Origin: Bacillota bacterium
GTDB lineage: Bacteria; Bacillota_A; Clostridia; Lutisporales; Lutisporaceae
Direction of reading: 5' to 3'
Length of the DNA stretch: 40,908 bases
NCBI GenBank assembly: GCA_022706865.1
Contig: JAKJBT010000004.1
Location: 1 to 40,908 of the forward strand
The notes beneath the pieces were generated by a model. That model worked only from the letters and a program-made list of their open reading frames with translations. It ran no database searches and had not been told where the DNA came from. Shown here piece by piece: positions 34,703 through 40,908 of this stretch. The translations under genes and the position numbers were made by a program. Within the stretch, counting starts at the first letter, position 1. Each line of letters starts with the position of its first letter.

Positions 34703-35587
34703 ATGACCTTTTTCATAATTTCCTATTTGCTTATTAGTTTAGCTTACTTCTCATATTGGTATGGAAAAAACAGACAGGAGAGCATTTACAAGATTTCCAT
34801 GGTATTGGTGCTGCCGATTTTGGGTTATATTTTGTTTTTCTTACTTTGGCTCGGAAGAATTATTGGAAAGAGCAGCGGTGCTCCAAACTTTATGAGTGAT
34901 ATTAATATTGAAAAGGCAGTAAATGATACAGCAAAAGGATTTGAAGGGGAAAGGGCATTGAATCTGGTACCTATGGAGGAGGCATTAATACTTAATGATA
35001 ATAGCATAAAAAGAAGGCTTCTCTTGGATATACTGAAAAACGATGCTAAAAAGAATTCATATCTACTGAAGAAAGCTTTAAAAAGTGAAGATACTGAGAC
35101 TTCGCACTATGCTGCTACCGGAATAATGGAGATAAAACACAGATTATTACAGTCGATTCAAGAATGTGATCGAAAATATAAGGAAAATCAAGATAAAGAT
35201 TCTTTGATCTCCTATGCGTATGCTCTAAAAGCCTATCAGGATTGTGCTTTAGAAGACGAAGTAAATGAGAAAAGAAACAGATCAATATACCAGAACATTC
35301 TGGAAGAACTCTTAGAATTTTATACGCAGGAGGAAGACTTTTATATTGATAAGATCAACTATGAAATAGAGAAAGGAGATTTTGATTATGCAGCTTTTTA
35401 CTGCAAAAAGTTCTTGGATGCACATAAGCAGAGTGAGAAGCCCTATTTGATGTATTTAAAATTATTTTATTCATCTTGTGATAAAAAAAATTTCGATCAT
35501 ACTTTACAATCTCTGCAGGATTTACAAGTCAGCCGCTCTTCAATTACTTGGGATATAAAAAGTTTTTGGACGGAGGTTCACATTTAA
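34703..35587 (+). CDS. pelE: PelE-like membrane protein
   Basis: 294 residues. Two N-terminal membrane helices (about 3-20 and 31-55) followed by a cytoplasmic helical domain with TPR-like character (SYAYALKAYQDCALED, DFDYAAFYCKKFLDAHK). This matches PelE, which in Pseudomonas forms an inner-membrane complex with PelD, PelF and PelG. Sequence signatures of PelE are weak, so the identity rests on topology and position between pelD and pelF. ATG 34703 has GGAGCGGAGG upstream. The stop is followed with no gap by the ATG of a 36-codon ORF, whose RBS lies inside the end of this gene. Confidence 0.7.
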   Translation: MTFFIISYLLISLAYFSYWYGKNRQESIYKISMVLVLPILGYILFFLLWLGRIIGKSSGAPNFMSDINIEKAVNDTAKGFEGERALNLVPMEEALILNDNSIKRRLLLDILKNDAKKNSYLLKKALKSEDTETSHYAATGIMEIKHRLLQSIQECDRKYKENQDKDSLISYAYALKAYQDCALEDEVNEKRNRSIYQNILEELLEFYTQEEDFYIDKINYEIEKGDFDYAAFYCKKFLDAHKQSEKPYLMYLKLFYSSCDKKNFDHTLQSLQDLQVSRSSITWDIKSFWTEVHI

Positions 35588-35698
35588 ATGAAGTACAAGA
35601 TAGATATGCTAATGATAATGACTGTTATTTTGATATTTGGTATAGCAATACAAGCTTTGCGTATGGGCTTAGTTCCCGCTTTACAATTCATAAAATAA
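35588..35698 (+). CDS. 36-residue single-pass membrane microprotein in the pel operon
   Basis: A short frame beginning immediately after the pelE stop (TAA then ATG 35588) and ending at TAA 35696-35698. GGACGGAGG (35569-35577), inside pelE, is a good RBS with 10-base spacing. The product starts MKYKIDMLMIMTVILIFG, continues with IAIQALRMGLVPALQFIK, and is one membrane helix with a basic end on each side. It fills the 140-base gap between pelE and the real pelF start, which is otherwise unusually long for this operon. No family is recognised; a small subunit or regulator of the PelDEFG membrane complex is a reasonable guess. Confidence 0.6.
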   Translation: MKYKIDMLMIMTVILIFGIAIQALRMGLVPALQFIK

Positions 35699-35727
35699 GC
35701 AAAAGCTTTATTATGGCAGGTGAGAAT

Positions 35728-37137
35728 ATGAAAATTTGTATAATAGCAGAAGGCAGTTACCCTTATGTTACCGGAGGAGTTTCCAGCTGGACACAAATGC
35801 TTATTTCATGGATGAGTGAATATCAGTTCATTATATATGCAATTGGTGCAAAGGCAAAGGATAGAGGTAAGTTTTGCTACCAGATGCCGGATAATGTAAT
35901 TGGGTTAAAAGAAATATTTATGGATGAAGCCTTTGACCACAAGGCGAAATGGGGTAAGAGGCTGGGAATGAAAAAGCATGAGAAGGAAGCCTTGGAAAAT
36001 CTTCTCGTTGGAGAGAATCCAAATTGGGAGGATTTATTCTCCCTTTTCAAAGAGAACAGGCTGCATTCCATAGAGGAGTTTCTCACCAGCAAGGATTTCT
36101 TTGATATTCTGGAAGTTGTATATAAAAAGAAATATTGGAAAACCCCCTTTGCTGATTTCTATTGGACATTCAGATCTATGGTCTGCCCGTTGCTGTTCAT
36201 CATTAAACAGGGTGTTCCTGAGGCGGATATTTACCATAGTGTATCTGCAGGATATTCGGGTATACTGGGGAGCCTTGGGAAGAGTATATATAAGAAACCC
36301 TTCATTATGACAGAACATGGAATTTACACCAGGGAAAGAGAGGAAGAAATTATAAAATCTGATTGGATAAAGAGCTGCTTTAAAGATATTTGGATTGAGT
36401 ATTTTCATAGTATATCAAAATGCGCTTACGATCATGCTGACAAAGTAATTACCCTTTTCAACAGTAATAAGGAAATTCAAATTGAGCTTGGTTGTAACGA
36501 AAATAAGATAGAGATCATTCCAAATGGTATCCAGCTGGATACCTATTCGGGCTTATTGCATGAGAGTATAGAGGAAGACTACATAAATGTAGGTGCAGTT
36601 GTAAGGGTTGTGCCTATAAAGGATATAAAAACCATGATAAAAGGATTTTCCATTGCAAAGAAAAAATATGAGAAAATAAGGTTTTATGTCATGGGGCCCC
36701 TTGAAGAAGATATGCAATACTATAAAGAATGTGAGCAGTTAGTTGAGAATCTGGCACTTAAGGATATTATTTTTACCGGAAAGGTCAATATCGCAGACTA
36801 TATTGGAAAGATGGATATTTTGGTATTGAGCAGTATAAGTGAAGGACAGCCTTTGGCAATTTTGGAGGGAATGGCAAGCAGCAAGCCATTTATTGCAACA
36901 GATGTTGGAAGCTGCAGAGATTTACTTTACGGAAACGGAGATAACTATGGGGAAGCGGGGCTAATTGTACCTGTGATGGAATCTGAAAAGATTGGTCAAG
37001 CAATTGTACAGCTATGCAAGGATAAGGAATTAAGAACTTCTATGGGAAGAAGTGCTTTTAAACGAGTCGCAGAATTTTACTCTAAGGAAAGATTTGTTAC
37101 AGCATATAAAGAAGTCTATAGTTCATATGGAGGTTAA
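35728..37137 (+). CDS. pelF: PelF glycosyltransferase
   Basis: 469 residues, GT4-type retaining glycosyltransferase, the cytoplasmic polymerase of Pel synthesis (UDP-GalNAc donor in Pseudomonas). The PelF signature AEGSYPYVTGGVSSW is at the N-terminus, and the GT4 catalytic Glu pair is E372/E380 in SEGQPLAILEG. EHGIYTRERE and VYSSYG are also typical. ATG 35728 is chosen because it opens with the conserved MKICIIAEG and follows AGGTGAG; the frame is open back to 35548, but that region overlaps pelE and the microprotein ORF. The stop lies four bases before pelG. Confidence 0.93.
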   Translation: MKICIIAEGSYPYVTGGVSSWTQMLISWMSEYQFIIYAIGAKAKDRGKFCYQMPDNVIGLKEIFMDEAFDHKAKWGKRLGMKKHEKEALENLLVGENPNWEDLFSLFKENRLHSIEEFLTSKDFFDILEVVYKKKYWKTPFADFYWTFRSMVCPLLFIIKQGVPEADIYHSVSAGYSGILGSLGKSIYKKPFIMTEHGIYTREREEEIIKSDWIKSCFKDIWIEYFHSISKCAYDHADKVITLFNSNKEIQIELGCNENKIEIIPNGIQLDTYSGLLHESIEEDYINVGAVVRVVPIKDIKTMIKGFSIAKKKYEKIRFYVMGPLEEDMQYYKECEQLVENLALKDIIFTGKVNIADYIGKMDILVLSSISEGQPLAILEGMASSKPFIATDVGSCRDLLYGNGDNYGEAGLIVPVMESEKIGQAIVQLCKDKELRTSMGRSAFKRVAEFYSKERFVTAYKEVYSSYGG

Positions 37138-37141
37138 GCTT

Positions 37142-38590
37142 ATGGCCGGAATAGGGTTCGAATTAAAGAAGTTGTTCAATGGCAAAGGCTTGATTCAAGG
37201 TATAAGAGCTTGTTTCCTTTCCATGCTTGTTGCCATAGGACCTACATTACTTTGTATACTTATGATGACAGTATTACAGAAGCTTTTATATAATTGGGGA
37301 GCCTCTGTTTTGCAAAGAGAACTCTTTATGGCGACTGTAATTTATTCATTTACATTTTCTTTGATTCTGACCAGTGCATTTACTATGATCTTATCAAGGT
37401 ATATATCAGATAAAATATATAAAAAGGAATATAAAGATATTCTTCCTTCCTTAAAAGGCGCTATAACCGTATGTATTCTTATAGGATGTATTATCGGTAT
37501 TGCATTTTACTGGCGGTCACCCTTGAACTTGTTATTTAAATTGGCAGCATATACCCTTTTTATAGAACTGAATATTTTATGGCTTCAAACGCTATATGTA
37601 TCAGCACTCAAAGATTATATGAAGCTGGTTAAAGGTTTTTTTACCGGTGTTTCCTTTGTCTTCTTATTTTCATATATTTTAGTAAATCTGATGAATATAG
37701 ATGCAGTTACAGGAGTACTTGCATCGATAGATATAGGTTTCTTCATCATTATACTTTTTTTTGCAAACGGCATACAAAGTTTTTTCTGTCATGAGAGCAG
37801 GAAATTTTTCGATTTCCTGGAGTACTTCGATCGATATCCGTCACTGTTTTTTATAGGTATTTTTTATGCATTTGGTTTGTATGTTCATAATTTCCTGTTC
37901 TGGGCAAGCGGATATAGAACAATACTATATGACACTTACATTTTTGCACCGTTTTATGATGTGCCGGCCTTCTGGGCTTTTTTGACCGTTACTCCGGCAA
38001 TGGTTATTTTTGTTGTATCATTTGAAACATCTTTTTATGAGAAGTGTAAGGTCTATTATAATGCAATTTGCAATGGTGGTCTTATAGAGGATATCGACCA
38101 ATTGCAAAATGAGATGATAGATGTGGTATCCCGTAATCTAAGGAATATAATGGGTATTCAACTGCTTTTTACTATTTTCTTCCTGGATATCGGAATGATT
38201 TTTTTACCTTTGGCAGGTTTGGAGAATAAATGCATTGATATATTCAACGTACTTGTAATAGGAAACTATGCTTTTATCATTATGTTCATATGTTTTACTG
38301 TTCTGTTATACTTTGATGACAGAAAAGGTGCTTTGATGATAGTATGTTTTTTCATTCTTGCTAATGCTCAATTAACAAGAATGACAATTTTAATGGGTGA
38401 AAACTATTATGGATTAGGTTTTATGACAGCAGCTTTTCTATCATTGGCAATAGGGTTCGCAAGGCTTAATCACTTTTTAAACAATATTCGTTATTTCATT
38501 TTTTGTTCACAGCCCATAACGCAGCATAATAGTGATAAATTGTTTACATGGATCTCCAGAAAATTAAATAAACTATTGAATGACAGTTAA
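37142..38590 (+). CDS. pelG: PelG membrane exporter
   Basis: 482 residues with about 12 membrane helices, of the PelG family within the MOP/MVF flippase fold. The diagnostic N-terminus AGIGFELKKLF is present, followed by a first helix at about 25-43. PelG is thought to move the growing polymer across the membrane. ATG 37142 has GGAGG at the end of pelF; upstream frame extension to 37052 lies inside pelF. The operon ends with the 38594-38620 hairpin. No PelB or PelC genes are present, as expected without an outer membrane. Confidence 0.93.
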   Translation: MAGIGFELKKLFNGKGLIQGIRACFLSMLVAIGPTLLCILMMTVLQKLLYNWGASVLQRELFMATVIYSFTFSLILTSAFTMILSRYISDKIYKKEYKDILPSLKGAITVCILIGCIIGIAFYWRSPLNLLFKLAAYTLFIELNILWLQTLYVSALKDYMKLVKGFFTGVSFVFLFSYILVNLMNIDAVTGVLASIDIGFFIIILFFANGIQSFFCHESRKFFDFLEYFDRYPSLFFIGIFYAFGLYVHNFLFWASGYRTILYDTYIFAPFYDVPAFWAFLTVTPAMVIFVVSFETSFYEKCKVYYNAICNGGLIEDIDQLQNEMIDVVSRNLRNIMGIQLLFTIFFLDIGMIFLPLAGLENKCIDIFNVLVIGNYAFIIMFICFTVLLYFDDRKGALMIVCFFILANAQLTRMTILMGENYYGLGFMTAAFLSLAIGFARLNHFLNNIRYFIFCSQPITQHNSDKLFTWISRKLNKLLNDS

Positions 38591-38593
38591 AAA

Positions 38594-38620
38594 CCCCTTG
38601 ACAGCCATGCTGTCAAGGGG
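38594..38620. terminator. Hairpin terminator between pelG and the cold-shock gene
   Basis: CCCCTTGACAGC (38594-38605) and GCTGTCAAGGGG (38609-38620) are perfect arms with a 3-base loop, between convergent stop codons. On the minus strand it is followed by TTTTTAAC, making it a good terminator for the csp gene; on plus the downstream sequence is AT-rich without a clear T-run. Confidence 0.85.
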
Positions 38621-38633
38621 CAAAATATCAACC

Positions 38634-38831
38634 TTATATAATAGTGATATTTTCTGCCTGAGGCCCTTTGGGTCCGTTTGTTACGTCATAAGATACTTTC
38701 TGTCCTTCCTGAAGTGACTTGTAACCCTCTGCATTTATCTGGGAAAAATGCGCAAAGACATCCGTGCCATCTTCTCCTGTAATAAATCCATAACCTTTTT
38801 CACCATTGAACCATTTTACTGTACCAACCAT
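38634..38831 (-). CDS. csp: Cold-shock protein (CspA/CspB family)
   Basis: A 65-residue single-stranded nucleic acid-binding OB-fold protein. Both RNA-binding motifs are visible: KGYGFI (RNP1) and VFAHF (RNP2), plus the N-terminal [14 protein letters not shown] 38831 has GGAGGT eight bases upstream. A promoter-like pair at 38974-39002 would give a 5' leader of about 135 bases, typical of cold-inducible csp mRNAs. Monocistronic. Confidence 0.95.
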   Translation of the reverse strand: MVGTVKWFNGEKGYGFITGEDGTDVFAHFSQINAEGYKSLQEGQKVSYDVTNGPKGPQAENITII

Positions 38832-38973
38832 TCTTGTGTACCTCCAAAATCTTATTTCTCAAATACTTTGCTATAACTCACCACAAAATTTCAAATATTC
38901 GTTTACTATATTTTTAGTACTTATTGAAATATATATGTGTTACATTATTTACTAATTATTTAAGATATTATTA

Positions 38974-39002
38974 ATAATGTCATACTTGCTAATAAAAATC
39001 AA
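38974..39002 (-). promoter_or_regulatory. Candidate promoter of the cold-shock gene
   Basis: On the minus strand TTGATT (39002-38997) and CATTAT (38979-38974) are separated by 17 bases. Transcription starting near 38967 would yield a leader of about 135 bases before the csp start codon. The match to consensus is moderate. Confidence 0.4.
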
Positions 39003-39263
39003 GCTAAATTACGATATTGTAATGAAATTGTGAGGAAAAATGTGACTGAGTAAAAACAATGCAATTTTTGTAATACCTTGTCGCATTGCGCGAAATATTT
39101 CTTTTGCGCAATAAAGAATCCAGTAATTTCAATGCCTGGCAGCACTTTCTGCTTGCCTGTAATCACATTTGTTATTCCCTGATGAACTTATTTCTACAGA
39201 AGGAATAATTGAATTTTTAATGTAAAAACTATATTTAATAAAAAAGTACAGGAGGTTTATTCT
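39003..39263. other. AT-rich intergenic region with a GCGC-arm inverted repeat
   Basis: Gene-free DNA between the csp promoter and sspH. An inverted repeat ATTGCGC (39085-39091) / GCGCAAT (39106-39112) encloses the palindrome GAAATATTTC, and a smaller ATTAC/GTAAT pair lies at 39008-39023. No convincing forespore (sigma-G) promoter for sspH was found by eye. Confidence 0.4.
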
Positions 39264-39443
39264 ATGGATCAAAGACGTGCAAAAGCCATAACCGCTTCGC
39301 CAGTTATGACTCATGTGACCTATAACGGAGTACCGATATATATTGAAAATGTGGACGAAGAAACCGGAATTGCTGATATTCATCCCCTTGATCAACCTTC
39401 AAATAAGCTTGAGGTACCTGTAACCAGCCTGGTGGAACATTAA
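39264..39443 (+). CDS. sspH: Small acid-soluble spore protein, H type
   Basis: A 59-residue SASP-H family protein, a minor spore-core protein made in the forespore. The characteristic order is present: RAK near residue 5, ASPVM, the strongly conserved VTYNGVPIYIENV, DEETGIADIHPLD and a VP/TSL-like end. ATG 39264 is preceded by AGGAGG (39250-39255). It is a single gene, ended by the hairpin at 39453-39501, and shows that the host forms endospores. Confidence 0.92.
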   Translation: MDQRRAKAITASPVMTHVTYNGVPIYIENVDEETGIADIHPLDQPSNKLEVPVTSLVEH

Positions 39444-39452
39444 TTGAAGTAA

Positions 39453-39501
39453 AAAATAAGCAGGATCCAATACACTAAACTGTTCAACTCCTGCTTATTT
39501 T
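39453..39501 (+). terminator. Terminator of sspH
   Basis: AAAATAAGCAGGA (39453-39465) pairs perfectly with TCCTGCTTATTTT (39489-39501), ending in a T-run. Because the arms carry A-run and T-run it can also work on the minus strand for the convergent MFS gene. Confidence 0.8.
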
Positions 39502-39534
39502 GCTCCAAGCCCGGATATAGCATTTACTTGTATT

Positions 39535-40782
39535 TCACATACTCAGTGCATAAAACATCGATAAGATCCCTATTCCGAAGAATATCCATAACACAGGGAT
39601 AATCTCTGCAAGTATTCCTGCCAGCACAAGTGCCACCGGCAAAGCAATTTTGCATATACAAACCGATGTACTGATAACACGCCCCCGGTACATCCCGGCC
39701 GCATCAGTCTGAAGCTTCTGGATTAACGGCACATCTGCAAAAGATATGGCGCCGCCCGTCGCAATCATAAGGATACTGTAGTATATTACGCAGAATTCCT
39801 TCGAAAATTCCGTAAAGGTTAGCAGCGGGATTCCCATTGCAATAATAACAATACCGAAGATAAATACAGACATATTTATTATTCTGCCATAGGACAACTT
39901 CTTGCAAGCCTTACCGGAAGCAATTGCACCCATTATCGTTCCAACCGGAAGGAAGCCCTGGATAAAGCCATAATCTGAGGGATCCAGTTCCAAAACATTA
40001 TTTACCGCATATGGCAGGGGCACCATAATTGAGAATCCCAGTACAATATTCAATACTATAAAAGTATTAAGAACTTCTTTCAGCTCTTTTTGCCTATATG
40101 TGTATAGAAATCCTTCTTTGAAATCAGGGAGAATACTTTTCAATGTAAAACTTCCGGTCTCAAAACATCTTTCATTTCCCTCCCTGTTATTGAAACCATA
40201 GTCTATAAACAGTTCTGATATTCCGGAACAAAAGAACGAAAATCCGTTTATCAGCATGAGACACTTTATGTCGGCAAATACAAATATCATCCCTCCTATC
40301 GCCGGGCCAAGGATGGTTGATAAGGAATTTATAATACGGCTGATTAAGTTGATTCTGATAAGATTATCATCTGTAACAAGATTTGGCTTGGCTGATTCCA
40401 TGCTTATACCGAATATAACCGAGATTGCATTCATCAGAAATGTTGTTATATAGATTATTGGAAGGGTCAGGCCAAAGCGTCTGCTGATCAAAAACAGCAT
40501 CACAAACAGAATTGCATTTGCGATATCCATTGAGACTATCAGGAGCTTTTTATTGAGCTTGTCTGCAAGGACCCCTGCGAAGGAGCCTATAAGCACCGTC
40601 GGTATCACTCCCTGGATCAGGGTGATGGCGAAGGAAATTCCCGAACCTGTTAATTTTAGTACATAAAGGCTGATGGCAAATGAATATATGGCAGAACCTA
40701 AAAGTGATACCATCTCTCCCATGGAAAACAATATTATATTTGTCCTTTCACCTTTTGCAAAAAAGACACCCAAGTTTTTCAT
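39535..40782 (-). CDS. MFS transporter (MFS_3-type exporter)
   Basis: 415 residues with about 12 hydrophobic segments; N-terminal ILFSMGEMVSLLGSAIYSFAI and the loop GSFAGVLADKLNKK match exporters of the enterobactin/macrolide efflux-like MFS_3 group. Substrate is unknown. ATG 40782 has AGGGAGG seven bases upstream. The 126 bases before it to the window end contain no recognisable regulator. It is not closely related to the MFS gene at 6486-7682. Confidence 0.85.
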   Translation of the reverse strand: MKNLGVFFAKGERTNIILFSMGEMVSLLGSAIYSFAISLYVLKLTGSGISFAITLIQGVIPTVLIGSFAGVLADKLNKKLLIVSMDIANAILFVMLFLISRRFGLTLPIIYITTFLMNAISVIFGISMESAKPNLVTDDNLIRINLISRIINSLSTILGPAIGGMIFVFADIKCLMLINGFSFFCSGISELFIDYGFNNREGNERCFETGSFTLKSILPDFKEGFLYTYRQKELKEVLNTFIVLNIVLGFSIMVPLPYAVNNVLELDPSDYGFIQGFLPVGTIMGAIASGKACKKLSYGRIINMSVFIFGIVIIAMGIPLLTFTEFSKEFCVIYYSILMIATGGAISFADVPLIQKLQTDAAGMYRGRVISTSVCICKIALPVALVLAGILAEIIPVLWIFFGIGILSMFYALSM

Positions 40783-40908
40783 ACAAAACCTCCCTTAATA
40801 TACTCTCATTTTCTTTAAATATCTTCATGTTTCGTAGATTTTCAATTTGTTTAGGTTGAGCTTTTCCCTTGGATATAGCATAATTGCTGGTCGATGTGTG
40901 GTTTTAGG

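Noticed and set aside
35548..35727. Upstream extension of pelF to 35548
   Set aside because: It overlaps pelE and the 36-codon ORF in another frame, and the conserved PelF N-terminus starts at 35728.
40783..40908. Short frames upstream of the last MFS gene as a leader peptide
   Set aside because: They lack an RBS and no terminator/antiterminator pair is visible before the window ends.

Overview
The window looks like the chromosome of a low-to-moderate GC, endospore-forming, monoderm Clostridia member. The pointers are a SASP-H gene (sspH), a ytfI-gerW pair, strong AGGAGG-type ribosome binding sites, an S-layer-homology (SLH) protein, and a polysaccharide secretion operon without outer-membrane parts. 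I cannot name a species. I see no rRNA, tRNA, CRISPR or complete insertion sequence; only the left edge carries what looks like the end of a mobile element.

Layout. (a) 1-320: decayed DNA, with a broken AraC regulator and a scrap of an MFS gene. (b) 413-6445: an acetoin dehydrogenase operon (Lin0512 protein, acoA, acoB, acoX, acoC, acoL), ending in a palindromic terminator. (c) 6486-7888 (minus): an MFS exporter preceded by a 38-codon leader ORF, a possible antiterminator and an intrinsic terminator touching its RBS, i.e. a probable attenuator. (d) 8006-9955 (minus): a DEAD-like helicase and exonuclease III. (e) 10121-12393: a YmaF protein, then a PilZ protein with a soluble CZB chemoreceptor. 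(f) 12645-16784: a CofE-like ligase, two flavodoxin-fold oxidoreductases and gpmI. (g) 16959-19532: an M28 peptidase lipoprotein and the sporulation pair ytfI-gerW. (h) 19583-24288 (minus): a signalling block of histidine kinase, AraC-type response regulator, stand-alone receiver and GGDEF/EAL protein. (i) 24436-25230: a peroxiredoxin and an ABM-domain protein.

(j) 25494-38590 is the most interesting part: a Gram-positive Pel-type exopolysaccharide locus. It holds a 1290-residue SLH-anchored NodB deacetylase, a secreted beta-helix protein, a DUF4832-like putative glycosidase (minus strand) and an operon encoding an epimerase-PelD fusion, PelE, a 36-residue membrane microprotein absent from the usual gene list, PelF and PelG. 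In the proposed scheme the epimerase domain makes the UDP-HexNAc precursor at the membrane, PelF polymerises, PelG with PelD/PelE exports, and the SLH protein deacetylates the polymer at the cell surface. The PelD part stops after its GAF domain, so the c-di-GMP-binding GGDEF-like domain of Pseudomonas PelD is missing.

(k) 38634-40782: a cold-shock protein, sspH and a second MFS transporter. c-di-GMP parts recur (a PilZ protein and a GGDEF/EAL protein), but nothing ties them to the Pel locus except being in the same window.
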